Source: Hyphomicrobiales bacterium
GTDB taxonomy: Bacteria > Pseudomonadota > Alphaproteobacteria > Rhizobiales > Rhizobiaceae
Assembly: GCA_900473745.1 (NCBI GenBank)
Contig: UCMW01000010.1
Span: 152,548-216,547, forward strand
DNA: 64,000 nucleotides
Direction: 5' to 3'
Every line of letters begins with the position of its first letter. Position 1 is the first letter of the stretch. Below are positions 17,158-26,060 of the stretch, in pieces. The notes under the pieces are model-generated. The model was not told the DNA's origin and searched no databases. It was given only the letters and a program-made list of their open reading frames with translations. The position numbers and the translations under genes are program-made.

Positions 17158-17985
17158 CTACTTCTTCGGGCGGATCTGGAAAGTGTGTTCCGGGCCAGGG
17201 AAAATGCGCTCCTTGACCTCGGCGGCATAGCCTTCGGCGGCCTTGTCGATGACCTCGGCCAACTCGCTATAGTGCTTGACGAAGCGCGGCTTGAACTCGT
17301 TGAACAGACCGAGCATGTCATCGGAGACAAGGATCTGGCCGTCACAGGCCGGTGACGCCCCGATGCCGATCGTGGCTGCCTTTACCGTTGTGGTGATCTC
17401 GCGGGCGAGCGGCTCGACCGTGCCTTCGATGACCATGGCAAAGGCGCCGGCCTCGTCAATGGCCTTGGCGTCGCGGCGGATCTTGTCCTGCTCGGCTTCG
17501 CTGTGGCCCTTGGATCGGTAACCGCCCGAGGTGTTCACCTGCTGCGGCATCAGGCCGATATGGCCGAAGACCGGAACGCCGCGGCTGACGAGGAATTCGA
17601 CCGTTTCCGCCATTTCCGCGCCGCCTTCGAGCTTCACGCCGTCGCAGCCGGTTTCCTTCATCAGGCGCACGGCATTGCGGAAAGCCTGTTCCTTGCTCTC
17701 CTGGTAGGCGCCGAAGGGAAGGTCGACGATCACGCAGGCGCGGGTCGCGCCGCGCATGGTCGCTTGGCCGTGGGCGACCATCATGTCCATGGTCACGCCA
17801 ACAGTGGTCTCCATGCCGTAGAGCACCATGCCGAGACTGTCGCCGACCAGAAGCAGGTCGCAGTGCCGGTCGAGGATTCGGGCGACAGGGGTCGTATAGG
17901 CCGTCAGCGAAACGATCGGCTTGACGCCCTTGAGGGCTGTGATGTCGGCAGGTGTGAAACGCTTCTGGCGGGGTGGTGTGCTCAT
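17158..17985 (-). CDS. panB: 3-methyl-2-oxobutanoate hydroxymethyltransferase PanB
   Basis: First committed enzyme of pantothenate synthesis: transfers a hydroxymethyl group from methylenetetrahydrofolate to 2-oxoisovalerate, giving ketopantoate. The 275-residue TIM barrel shows the metal and substrate motifs [21 protein letters not shown] and GHIGLMPQ. It starts one base after the panC stop on the same strand, so panC-panB form an operon. ATG 17985 is chosen; a longer open frame upstream overlaps panC and is not family-like. 2-Oxoisovalerate is a valine-pathway intermediate made via the ilvBH enzyme also encoded in this window. Confidence 0.96.
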   Translation of the reverse strand: MSTPPRQKRFTPADITALKGVKPIVSLTAYTTPVARILDRHCDLLLVGDSLGMVLYGMETTVGVTMDMMVAHGQATMRGATRACVIVDLPFGAYQESKEQAFRNAVRLMKETGCDGVKLEGGAEMAETVEFLVSRGVPVFGHIGLMPQQVNTSGGYRSKGHSEAEQDKIRRDAKAIDEAGAFAMVIEGTVEPLAREITTTVKAATIGIGASPACDGQILVSDDMLGLFNEFKPRFVKHYSELAEVIDKAAEGYAAEVKERIFPGPEHTFQIRPKK

Positions 17986-17986
17986 G

Positions 17987-18859
17987 TCAGGCGGCCTCCA
18001 TGCCGGTGGCGGCCGCTTGGCCGATGATGCTGTTGTCGAGAAGCTTGGTCTTGCCAAAGCGGACATAGAGCAGGACGAGTGCGGTACCACTCACCGTCTC
18101 TATCCGCTCCAGTGTGCGGGGGGCACGGATCGCCACGACCTCCGGCTCGGCGAGCGATTCGGTGCGGATAAACTCGACGAGTTTCGCCTCTAGTGTCGGC
18201 ACGTCACGGATCCCGGTCCGAACCAGGCGCTCGGCCTCTGCGAGCGCCTTAGGCACGATGACGGCTGCAGCGCGCTCCGCGGCGGAAAGGTAGACATTGC
18301 GAGACGAGCAGGCGAGGCCGTCGGCCTCTCGTACGGTCGCGACCGGCACGATACGCACAGGCTGGGCCAGATCCTCGACCATCTTCTGGATGATCGTGAC
18401 TTGCTGATAGTCCTTCTCGCCGAAATAGGCGGCATCCGGCTGCACGATGTTGAAGAGCTTGGTGACGACGGTCGCAACGCCGGCGAAATGGCCGGGACGG
18501 GCTTCGCCCTCGAGTTCGGAGCCGAGTTTCGGCAGGTCCACGACCGTCTGCATTGGTTCGGGATACATGTTCTCGACGTCAGGAGCGAAGAGATAGTCGG
18601 CGCCTGCCTCATCCAACATGGCACTGTCGCGATCGAGATCGCGGGGATATTTTTCGAGGTCTTCGTTCTTCCCGAACTGCAGCGGGTTGACGAAGATCGA
18701 GACGACCGTCACGTCGTTTTCAGACTTGGCGCGGCCCACGAGGCTCAAGTGTCCTTGATGCAGATAACCCATGGTCGGCACGAAGCCGATGGTCTGGCCG
18801 GCGCGGCGGCGGGGCGCGAGCTTCTGTCGCAAAGCGGCGATCGTGGTGACGATTTCCAT
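17987..18859 (-). CDS. panC: Pantothenate synthetase PanC
   Basis: ATP-dependent ligase that joins pantoate and beta-alanine to form pantothenate. The 290-residue protein has the nucleotidyltransferase HxGH-type motif in [14 protein letters not shown] and the SSRN motif in [16 protein letters not shown]-type ribosome-binding sequence AGGA sits eight bases before ATG 18859. First gene of the panC-panB operon. The last step of the route is encoded next to the ketopantoate-forming enzyme; ketopantoate reductase is not in the window. Confidence 0.96.
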   Translation of the reverse strand: MEIVTTIAALRQKLAPRRRAGQTIGFVPTMGYLHQGHLSLVGRAKSENDVTVVSIFVNPLQFGKNEDLEKYPRDLDRDSAMLDEAGADYLFAPDVENMYPEPMQTVVDLPKLGSELEGEARPGHFAGVATVVTKLFNIVQPDAAYFGEKDYQQVTIIQKMVEDLAQPVRIVPVATVREADGLACSSRNVYLSAAERAAAVIVPKALAEAERLVRTGIRDVPTLEAKLVEFIRTESLAEPEVVAIRAPRTLERIETVSGTALVLLYVRFGKTKLLDNSIIGQAAATGMEAA

Positions 18860-18948
18860 GACCGGCGTCCTCCCTGTCTTCTCACTGGCTCGGCTCTAGC
18901 GCTTGCCGCCAAAAAAGGCAATCGCACGAATCCTTTGCAGATTTTTTC

Positions 18949-19575
18949 TCACAAACCGATTCGGCTGCTGTCGATGATCTCCACGCCTGCCTGGCGCATG
19001 GCTTCGATAGCCTCTTCGACGCCTTGCGGATCGATGCCGCGGCAGCCGTCGGCGATCAGGTGGACCGTCACGCCCGGCAGCATGTCGACGGCATCCAGAG
19101 CGGAAAACTTGACGCAGTAGTCCGTGGCAAGGCCCATCACGTCGAGCTCGGTCACGCCCTTTGCCTTCAGCCAATCGGCCAGGCCGGTCAGTGCCGTCTG
19201 ATCGTTGTCGCGGAAGGCGGAATAGCTATCGACCTTGGGGTTCTCGCCCTTGCGCTGGACAAAGTCGATGCGGTCGGTGGCAAGGTCGGGATGGAACTCT
19301 GCATCGACGCTATCCTGGATGCAGTGATCCGGCCACATGACCTGCGGCTGGCCGGAAAGCTCGCCCATGTCGAAGGGCTGTTTGCCGCGATGCTGGGAGG
19401 CGAAGCTGCCGTGGTTGGAAGGGTGCCAATCCTGCGATGCGACGATGATGTCATAGAGGCCGCTTGCCATCAGGCGATTGGCGACAGGCACGACCTCGTC
19501 ACCGTCCGAGACCGGTAGGTTGCCGCCCGGGCAGAAGCCATTCTGGATGTCGATGAGCAGAAGGGCCTTCGTCAT
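18949..19575 (-). CDS. pncA: Nicotinamidase PncA
   Basis: Hydrolyses nicotinamide to nicotinate for NAD salvage; homologues also activate pyrazinamide. The 208-residue protein shows the catalytic Asp in LLIDIQNGF, Lys in VQRKGE and Cys in ATDYCVKFS, plus the metal ligands in ASQDWHPSNHGSF. GGAGCGAG precedes ATG 19575; the longer frame upstream is not family-like. It is divergent from the glucose dehydrogenase gene. Confidence 0.94.
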   Translation of the reverse strand: MTKALLLIDIQNGFCPGGNLPVSDGDEVVPVANRLMASGLYDIIVASQDWHPSNHGSFASQHRGKQPFDMGELSGQPQVMWPDHCIQDSVDAEFHPDLATDRIDFVQRKGENPKVDSYSAFRDNDQTALTGLADWLKAKGVTELDVMGLATDYCVKFSALDAVDMLPGVTVHLIADGCRGIDPQGVEEAIEAMRQAGVEIIDSSRIGL

Positions 19576-19769
19576 TATCTCGCTCCAGTTCTTGTGCGGC
19601 GCAAGATGGCAATGACAGCGGTGAGGATCAAGGCCGGATTTCTCAATTTGCGCCAGCGTGGAATGAGGGAACAATCGATAAGTTCCATCGTTCCGCTGAT
19701 GTTGTCCTTAGACAAGATCGCAGCTGGCGGTCATATCTCGCAGTATTCAAGACATCGAATGGAACCGGC

Positions 19770-22109
19770 ATGTTTCTGATTGTTACCGCCGTCGTCTTCG
19801 GGATCCTGGGGCTCGTCCTCGGGGCAGGGGGCATACAGCTCCTCACCCTGGGCGGCAGTCCCTATTTCCTTCTCGCCGGACTTGCGCTTCTTGCAACGGC
19901 CGTCCTGCTTTTTCTCCGCCGTGCGGAAGCCCTCTGGGTCTACGGCCTGTTCATTCTCGCGAGCCTCATCTGGGCCGTGATCGAAGTCGGTCTCGACTGG
20001 TGGCAGTTGGGTCCACGCGGTGGTCTGATCGTCGTGCTCGGCCTGTGGCTGATGCTGCCGGCAGTCCGGAGGCGGCTCGGACCCGTTCATCGGCGTGATC
20101 GGGTGGCGGCAAGCATGCTGCCGGTCGCAGTGCCGGTTGTAATTTCCGTCGTCGTTGCCGGCATCTCTCTGTTCGTAGAGCCTTATGGCCGCGATGGGGT
20201 GCTGCCGACCGAGCAGGTGGCTGCTGCGCCTGCACTCGGGGGCGACGTGCCCGATGGTGACTGGCACCAATATGGGCGTACCCCCTATGGACAGCGCTAT
20301 TCCCCGCTCACCCAAATCAACACGGACAATGTAAAGGATCTCAAGATTGCCTGGACCTACCAGACCGGCGATGTGAAGCTGCCGGAGGATGTCGGCGAGA
20401 CGACCTATCAGGTCACGCCGCTCAAGGTCGGAGACACGCTTTATCTCTGCACGCCGCACAATTGGGCGATCGCCGTCGATGCGGCGACGGGTGAGGAAAA
20501 ATGGAAATTCGACCCGAATGCGGGTCTCAACCCCGACCGCCAGCACCAGACCTGCCGCGGGGTGACGTACTACAAGGATCCGACCGCCGTCGAAGACACT
20601 GTCTGCGCCGAGCGCGTCTACCTGCCGACCTCGGATGCCAGGCTGATTGCGCTCGATGCCGGGACAGGAGCCATCTGCGAGAGCTTCGCAAATGGCGGCA
20701 CGCTGCAGCTCGAGCAGAACATGCCCTACAACCCGGCCGGCTATTACTATTCGACCTCGCCGCCTGTCATCGCCGCAGGCAAGATCATCATTGGCGGTGC
20801 GGTGAATGACAACTATTCGACGCAGTCGCAGTCGGGCGTCATCCGCGCCTTCGACGTCAATACTGGCGCGCTCGTGTGGAACTGGGACAGCGGCAATCCG
20901 GAGCAGACGGCACCGCTCGGCCCCGACGAAACCTATAGCGCCAATTCGCCGAACAGCTGGTCGATCTTCTCGGTCGATGAACAGCTGGGCCTCGTCTATA
21001 TCCCGCTCGGCAACCAGGTGCCTGATCAGCTCGGCATGGGCCGCAGCGAAAACGTCGAGAAATACGCCTCGTCCATCGTCGCGCTCGACGTGAATACCGG
21101 ACAGGATCGCTGGGTACGCCAAACCGTGCATCACGACCTCTGGGACATGGATGTGCCGGCACAGCCGGTGCTGATGGACCTCAATCGTGACGACGGTTCT
21201 GTGGTTCCGGCCCTCATCGGACCGACGAAGCAGGGCGACATCTATGTGCTCGACCGGCGCAGTGGCGAACCGATCATTCCAGTGCGCGAAATCCCGGCAC
21301 CGGGTGGGGCGATCCCCGAGGACTTCACCGCGCCAACGCAGCCGATTTCGGATCTCACCTTCCGTCCGCCGACGATGACCGAGAGCCATATGTGGGGGCT
21401 GACCATCATCGACCAGATGATGTGCCGTATCCAGTTTCATAAGCTGAAATATGAGGGCCAGTACACGCCGCCTTCGCTGGAAGGCACGCTGGTCTATCCC
21501 GGCAATTTCGGCACCTTCAACTGGGGTTCGGTTGCGGTCGATCCGGAGCGGCAGGTCATGTTCGGCATGCCGACCTATCTGGCCTTCACCTCGAAGCTAG
21601 TGCCGCGGTCGGAGATCCCGCCGAAGGAGGAAGGCGCGACCGGTTCGGAGCAGGGGCTCAACCGAAACGAAGGCGCACCCTATGGCGTGATCATGGGGCC
21701 ATTCCTCTCGCCGCTCGGCATTCCCTGCCAGGCGCCGCCATGGGGCACGGTCGCCGGCGTAGACCTGCGCTCGGGCGAGGTCGCCTATCAGAAGCGTAAC
21801 GGCACGGTCTACGACATGACGCCGCTTCCGCTGCCGTTCAAGGTCGGCGTGCCCGGTATCGGTGGTCCGATGATCACAAAGGGTGGCGTGGTCTTCCTGG
21901 GTGCGGCCGTCGACAACTATCTGCGCGCCTATGATCTGACGACCGGCGACCAGCTGTGGGAATCGCGGCTGCCGGCCGGTGGCCAGGCGACGCCGATGAC
22001 CTATGCGCTCGACGACGGCAAGCAGTATGTCGTGATGGTGGCTGGCGGACATGGATCGGTCGGCACGACGCCCGGCGACTATGTCATCGCATACACGCTG
22101 CCGGACTGA
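19770..22109 (+). CDS. gcd: Membrane-bound PQQ-dependent glucose/quinate/shikimate dehydrogenase
   Basis: Quinoprotein that oxidises aldoses such as glucose to gluconolactone in the periplasm and passes electrons to ubiquinone. The 779-residue protein has five N-terminal membrane helices (to about residue 140) and then an eight-bladed propeller. Propeller motifs include DWHQYGRTPYGQRYSPLTQI at the start, TWNxxTGE-type strands (DAATGEEKWKF) and VHHDLWDMDVPAQP. The PQQ cofactor synthesis genes are not in view. The gene could equally be a quinate or shikimate dehydrogenase, which share this architecture; glucose is the commonest substrate. A hairpin terminator follows. Confidence 0.92.
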   Translation: MFLIVTAVVFGILGLVLGAGGIQLLTLGGSPYFLLAGLALLATAVLLFLRRAEALWVYGLFILASLIWAVIEVGLDWWQLGPRGGLIVVLGLWLMLPAVRRRLGPVHRRDRVAASMLPVAVPVVISVVVAGISLFVEPYGRDGVLPTEQVAAAPALGGDVPDGDWHQYGRTPYGQRYSPLTQINTDNVKDLKIAWTYQTGDVKLPEDVGETTYQVTPLKVGDTLYLCTPHNWAIAVDAATGEEKWKFDPNAGLNPDRQHQTCRGVTYYKDPTAVEDTVCAERVYLPTSDARLIALDAGTGAICESFANGGTLQLEQNMPYNPAGYYYSTSPPVIAAGKIIIGGAVNDNYSTQSQSGVIRAFDVNTGALVWNWDSGNPEQTAPLGPDETYSANSPNSWSIFSVDEQLGLVYIPLGNQVPDQLGMGRSENVEKYASSIVALDVNTGQDRWVRQTVHHDLWDMDVPAQPVLMDLNRDDGSVVPALIGPTKQGDIYVLDRRSGEPIIPVREIPAPGGAIPEDFTAPTQPISDLTFRPPTMTESHMWGLTIIDQMMCRIQFHKLKYEGQYTPPSLEGTLVYPGNFGTFNWGSVAVDPERQVMFGMPTYLAFTSKLVPRSEIPPKEEGATGSEQGLNRNEGAPYGVIMGPFLSPLGIPCQAPPWGTVAGVDLRSGEVAYQKRNGTVYDMTPLPLPFKVGVPGIGGPMITKGGVVFLGAAVDNYLRAYDLTTGDQLWESRLPAGGQATPMTYALDDGKQYVVMVAGGHGSVGTTPGDYVIAYTLPD

Positions 22110-22123
22110 TGTCCGAACTAATC

Positions 22124-22152
22124 GAACCCGCTCGAAACGCTCGGGCGGGTTC
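22124..22152 (+). terminator. Probable terminator of the glucose dehydrogenase gene
   Basis: A 12-bp stem (GAACCCGCTCGA with TCGGGCGGGTTC, one G-U pair) with a five-base loop, 15 bases past the stop. The following sequence ACTTTCGG is only weakly T-rich, so termination efficiency may be moderate. Confidence 0.55.
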
Positions 22153-22204
22153 ACTTTCGGCACACTTCGGCGTGTCGGGCGTTGCTCCGAAACGGAACGT
22201 TAAC

Positions 22205-22224
22205 CATGTGATTCTAAACACATG
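22205..22224. repeat. Inverted repeat in front of the DUF6074 gene
   Basis: Arms CATGTG and CACATG separated by eight AT-rich bases, ending 22 bases before the start codon. Position suggests an operator or an mRNA 5' hairpin; not demonstrated. Confidence 0.3.
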
Positions 22225-22246
22225 ACGTAACGTGAGGATGTTTCGC

Positions 22247-22525
22247 ATGAGTAGCCAAGCCATGAACGGCACGACCAACCCGACCATCGCCTTCTTTCCG
22301 CTTGCGAACCGTAGGGACCTGGTGCGTCGTTCGGCGATCGAACTCGATCGCCTGAATGGCTATGCGGCTACCGAATTCTGGAAGGCGACTTGCCGTGGCC
22401 TCGGCAACGAATTGCTCGAACTGGGATGCCCAGAAGACGAGATGCGGGCCGAGATCATGGACTTCCAGGCCGCCGTTCAGATCGAACTGATGTGGCTGCA
22501 TCGTGAGGAAGCAGCCCAAGGCTGA
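22247..22525 (+). CDS. DUF6074 family protein
   Basis: A 92-residue protein of a rhizobial family of unknown function (DUF6074), with IAFFPLANRRDLVRRSAIEL and ELLELGCPEDEMRAEIMDFQAAVQIEL (cited in parts: ELLELGCPEDEM, then DFQAAVQIEL). It is helical, with no signal peptide or membrane segment. GAGG lies nine bases before ATG 22247; two upstream in-frame starts (GTG 22232, ATG 22238) are less well spaced. An inverted repeat precedes it. Confidence 0.75.
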   Translation: MSSQAMNGTTNPTIAFFPLANRRDLVRRSAIELDRLNGYAATEFWKATCRGLGNELLELGCPEDEMRAEIMDFQAAVQIELMWLHREEAAQG

Positions 22526-22639
22526 CGGCTATCAAGCCTCAATCGTGATACTTCCTGTTGGCAACGCGGTACAGCGCTTGTCCGCTGTGTCACGCCTCCG
22601 CTAAGACAGCGCCATCACAGGACAATCACGAGCAGCGCC

Positions 22640-23239
22640 TTGGCCAAACTTCATTTCATCTATGCCACCATGAATGCAGGCAAATCGACGCTCCTCCTGC
22701 AGGCCGCCTATAACTACCAGGAACGCGGCATGCGGGTCGCGACCCTGATCAGCGCTTTCGACAACCGCGTCGGAAAAGGGTGGATCGGCTCGCGGATCGG
22801 TCTCAAGGCGGAAGCGGATGCGTTCGGTCCGGAGGACGACCTCTTCGCCTCCATCAAGGCTGACCACGAGAATTCGCCGCTTTCCTGCGTCTTCGTCGAT
22901 GAGGCGCAGTTTCTGACCTCGGAGCAGGTCTGGCAGCTTTCGCGTGTTGTCGACGTGCTCGATCTGCCGGTCATGGCCTACGGTCTGCGCACGGATTTTC
23001 GCGGCGAGCTCTTTCCGGGATCCCGCGGTCTGCTGGCGATCGCCGACGAGCTGACGGAAGCACGCTCGATCTGTCACTGCGGCCGCAAGGCGACCATGGT
23101 CGTGCGCATGGGTGAGGACGGCAAGGCGCAACGGGATGGCGCTCAGGTTCTGATTGGCGGCAACGAGACCTATACGTCGCTGTGCCGACGGCACTGGCAG
23201 ATGGCGTTCGCGGCGGAAGAGATAACCGACGCCGCCTGA
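22640..23239 (+). CDS. tdk: Thymidine kinase
   Basis: Salvage enzyme that phosphorylates thymidine to dTMP. The 199-residue TK1-type protein shows the P-loop in ATMNAGKST, the Walker-B DEAQFL with catalytic Glu, and the zinc-binding CHC and CRRH residues at the end. The start appears to be TTG 22640 (LAKLHFIYATMNAGKS), which is unusual; no in-frame ATG lies between it and the P-loop except the Met inside the loop, and no strong ribosome-binding site is visible. thyA is also present in the window, so salvage and de novo dTMP routes coexist. Confidence 0.93.
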   Translation: MAKLHFIYATMNAGKSTLLLQAAYNYQERGMRVATLISAFDNRVGKGWIGSRIGLKAEADAFGPEDDLFASIKADHENSPLSCVFVDEAQFLTSEQVWQLSRVVDVLDLPVMAYGLRTDFRGELFPGSRGLLAIADELTEARSICHCGRKATMVVRMGEDGKAQRDGAQVLIGGNETYTSLCRRHWQMAFAAEEITDAA

Positions 23240-23291
23240 GAACCGGCCTGGCAGTACGTCATAGTGCCACCCCTGGTCTCATCGATGGGAC

Positions 23292-25784
23292 TTATCCGGC
23301 CTTCTCGACAAATCCGTCCAGCACGCGCTTCTGACCGGCTCGGTCGAAATCGATCGTCAGCTTGTTGCCCTCGATGGACGCGATGTTGCCGTTGCCGAAC
23401 TTGATATGGAAGACGCGGTCGCCGACGGAAAAGCGGGAGGGTTCGGTCGCTGTCGATTTGGCGACGAGTTCGCCGTCGATGGTCTTTGCGCGCGGGCCGC
23501 TTTCGCCGTAGCCGATCCGCTCGACGGCATGGCCGGAACGATTGCCCCAGTTGTCGCGCGTCGCGTCGGTCTTGTTGGCCTGGGCGCGTTTCCAGCCAGG
23601 CGTCGAATAGCTGTTCTGGAAGGGCTCCTGTTTGTCGAAGCGGGACTGGCCATAGGGATTGCGGCCATAGCCGCCATAGGAGGTCTCGGCTTCGGCGACC
23701 TCGACATGGGCGGGCGGCAGCTCTTCGAGGAAGCGTGACGGCAGTGTGGATTGCCATAGCCCGTGAATGCGGCGGTTCGATACGAACCAGATGTGGCAGC
23801 GGCGCTTGGCGCGGGTAATGCCGACATAGGCGAGGCGGCGTTCCTCCTCGAGGCCCGAGCGGCCACCTTCATCCAATGCGCGTTGGTGGGGAAACAGGCC
23901 TTCCTCCCAGCCGGGCAGGAAGACGGTTTCGAATTCCAGGCCCTTGGCCGAATGCAGCGTCATGATCGAGACGGCGTCGAGGTTCTCGTTGGTCTCGGCA
24001 TCCATGACCAGCGATACGTGCTCGAGGAAGCCGCGCAGGCTCTCGAAGGCTTCCATCGAGCGGATGAGTTCCTTCAGGTTTTCCAGACGTCCCGGGGCTT
24101 CGGCCGACTTGTCGTTCTGCCACATGGCCGTGTAGCCGCTTTCGTCGAGGATCTGTTCGGCGAGTTCGGTATGGGGCGTGTTTTCGAGCAGAGACTGCCA
24201 GCGGCGGAAATCGGTGACGACGTCGAAGAGCGCCTTGCGTGCCTTGGGCTTCAGTTCGTCCGTTTCGATGATGTCGGATGCGGCCGCCAGCATCGGGATG
24301 TCACGGGCGCGGGCGTAGTCGTGCAGATTGCGGATCGTCGTGTCGCCGAGGCCGCGCTTCGGCGTGTTGACGATGCGCTCGAAGGCGAGGTCGTCGGCCG
24401 GCTGGCAGACGAGGCGAAAATAGGCCATGGCATCGCGGATTTCGAGGCGCTCGTAGAAGCGCGGGCCACCAATGACGCGGTAGTTGAGGCCGAGCGTGAC
24501 GAAGCGATCTTCGAATTCGCGCATCTGGAACGAGGCACGAACAAGGATCGCCATGTTGTTCAGCGGGTGCTGGTTGCGCTGGAGCTGCTCGATTTCCTCG
24601 CCGACGGCGCGGGCCTCCTCCTCGGAGTCCCAGGCGGCATGGACCACGACCTTGTCGTCGTTCGGATCGACGCGGTCGGTGAACAGCGTCTTGCCAAGGC
24701 GGCCTTCGTTATGGGCGATCAGGAAGCCGGCTGCGCCCAGAATGTGTTCGGTCGAACGGTAGTTGCGCTCCAGCTTGATGACCTTGGCGCCGGGGAAATC
24801 CTTCTCGAAGCGAAGGATGTTGTCGACCTCCGCGCCGCGCCAGCCATAGATCGACTGGTCATCATCGCCGACGCAGCAGACATTCTGCGGCACGCCGGGC
24901 GGGCGCTGAGCCAGCAGCCGCAGCCACATGTACTGGGCCGTGTTGGTGTCCTGGTACTCGTCGACGAGGACATATTTGAAGCGCTGGTGATACTCCTTCA
25001 GTACATCCGGGTTCGCCTTGAACATGCGGATCGGATGCAGAAGCAGGTCGCCGAAGTCGCAGGCATTCAGGGCCTGAAGGCGCTTCTGGTAGGCCGCATA
25101 AAGCTCGCGGCCCTTGCCGTTGGCAAAAGCGCGCGCATCGCCTTCCGGGATTTGTGCCGGGTCCAGCCCCTTGTTCTTCCAGCCGTCGATCATCTGGGCG
25201 AATTGCTTGGCCGGCCAGCGCTTGTCGTCCAAGCCTTCGGCCTGGATGATCTGCTTGATCAGGCGCACGACGTCGTCGGTGTCGAGAATGGTGAAATTAG
25301 ACGTGAGGTCGACGAGCTCGGCATGGCGACGCAGAAGCTTGACGCCGATCGAGTGGAAGGTGCCGAGCCAAGGCATGCCCTCGACGGCACCGCCAACGAG
25401 ATGGCCGATTCGCTCCTTCATTTCGCGAGCGGCCTTGTTGGTGAAGGTCACCGCGAGGATCTGGCTCGGGAAGGCACGGTTGGTGGCAAGAATATGAGCG
25501 ATACGGGTGGTGAGCACGCGGGTCTTGCCCGTTCCCGCACCCGCCAGCACCAAGACAGGGCCATCGACGGTTTCGACCGCCTCGCGCTGTTCCGGGTTGA
25601 GGCCGGAGAGATAATCGGGCGCACGGGCCTGGTCGCGGGCGGCCATGGCGCGGGCCGCAATGCCGAGGCCGCCGCCGGAGGGTACGCCCGACCCTGGTGC
25701 CGAAACTGGCGCAGGCGACGCGGCCGGCTTGCGCGGCGCAGGCTCTTCATCGAAAAAGGGAATGTCGTCGAAACCGTTACTCAT
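23292..25784 (-). CDS. uvrD: UvrD/PcrA-type superfamily 1 DNA helicase
   Basis: 3'-5' DNA helicase acting in nucleotide excision and mismatch repair, and in clearing RNA polymerase and recombinase from DNA. The 830-residue protein has all SF1A motifs: AGAGTGKTRVL (Walker A), DEYQDTN (Walker B), DDDQSIYGWRGAE (III), TLHSAKGLEFE (V) and YVGITRAK (VI). The first 50 residues are a Pro/Ala-rich linker and the last 90 include a Tudor-like domain (FSVGDRVFHIKFGNGNIASI), as in PcrA, which contacts RNA polymerase. It is convergent with tdk. ATG 25784 is the natural start. Confidence 0.95.
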   Translation of the reverse strand: MSNGFDDIPFFDEEPAPRKPAASPAPVSAPGSGVPSGGGLGIAARAMAARDQARAPDYLSGLNPEQREAVETVDGPVLVLAGAGTGKTRVLTTRIAHILATNRAFPSQILAVTFTNKAAREMKERIGHLVGGAVEGMPWLGTFHSIGVKLLRRHAELVDLTSNFTILDTDDVVRLIKQIIQAEGLDDKRWPAKQFAQMIDGWKNKGLDPAQIPEGDARAFANGKGRELYAAYQKRLQALNACDFGDLLLHPIRMFKANPDVLKEYHQRFKYVLVDEYQDTNTAQYMWLRLLAQRPPGVPQNVCCVGDDDQSIYGWRGAEVDNILRFEKDFPGAKVIKLERNYRSTEHILGAAGFLIAHNEGRLGKTLFTDRVDPNDDKVVVHAAWDSEEEARAVGEEIEQLQRNQHPLNNMAILVRASFQMREFEDRFVTLGLNYRVIGGPRFYERLEIRDAMAYFRLVCQPADDLAFERIVNTPKRGLGDTTIRNLHDYARARDIPMLAAASDIIETDELKPKARKALFDVVTDFRRWQSLLENTPHTELAEQILDESGYTAMWQNDKSAEAPGRLENLKELIRSMEAFESLRGFLEHVSLVMDAETNENLDAVSIMTLHSAKGLEFETVFLPGWEEGLFPHQRALDEGGRSGLEEERRLAYVGITRAKRRCHIWFVSNRRIHGLWQSTLPSRFLEELPPAHVEVAEAETSYGGYGRNPYGQSRFDKQEPFQNSYSTPGWKRAQANKTDATRDNWGNRSGHAVERIGYGESGPRAKTIDGELVAKSTATEPSRFSVGDRVFHIKFGNGNIASIEGNKLTIDFDRAGQKRVLDGFVEKAG

Positions 25785-26060
25785 GCGGCTCAATGTAGTG
25801 ATTCGGGTCGGAAAGGCCAGTGACGGCGTTCTGGTTTTATTCCTCGCGCGCCCCAACCCACGGATTTCCAGCGTCTCCGGGCAACGCTCGTGATATGGTC
25901 GAGCGGACAGGATTTTGATCGCATGGCCCGACCGATGTTCACGGCGGCGTGAAAAGACGCGAGATTACAAATCAGTAAGCTTGTCGTTGAGGCATTGCCA
26001 CTGACCGTTTGCGCCCGATACTTACCGGCTGACATTCCGTTTTACATTTTGGAGCCTTGC
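25785..26060. other. Intergenic region between uvrD and the RND efflux operon
   Basis: About 275 bases of divergent promoter space. No efflux regulator gene (TetR or similar) is next to the operon, and I see no clear palindromic operator or small RNA. Confidence 0.35.

Noticed and set aside
19731..21440. Long open frame antisense to the glucose dehydrogenase gene
   Set aside because: It mirrors a strong, well-conserved gene in a GC-rich genome; the codon bias of the plus strand produces open frames opposite it. No ribosome-binding site or recognisable domain.
22534..22639. Gap between DUF6074 and tdk as a riboswitch
   Set aside because: About 100 bases with no matching conserved motif that I could recognise; not supported.
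23763..25823. 686-codon open frame antisense to uvrD
   Set aside because: Lies entirely opposite uvrD, whose helicase motifs are all intact. The antisense translation has no recognisable family.
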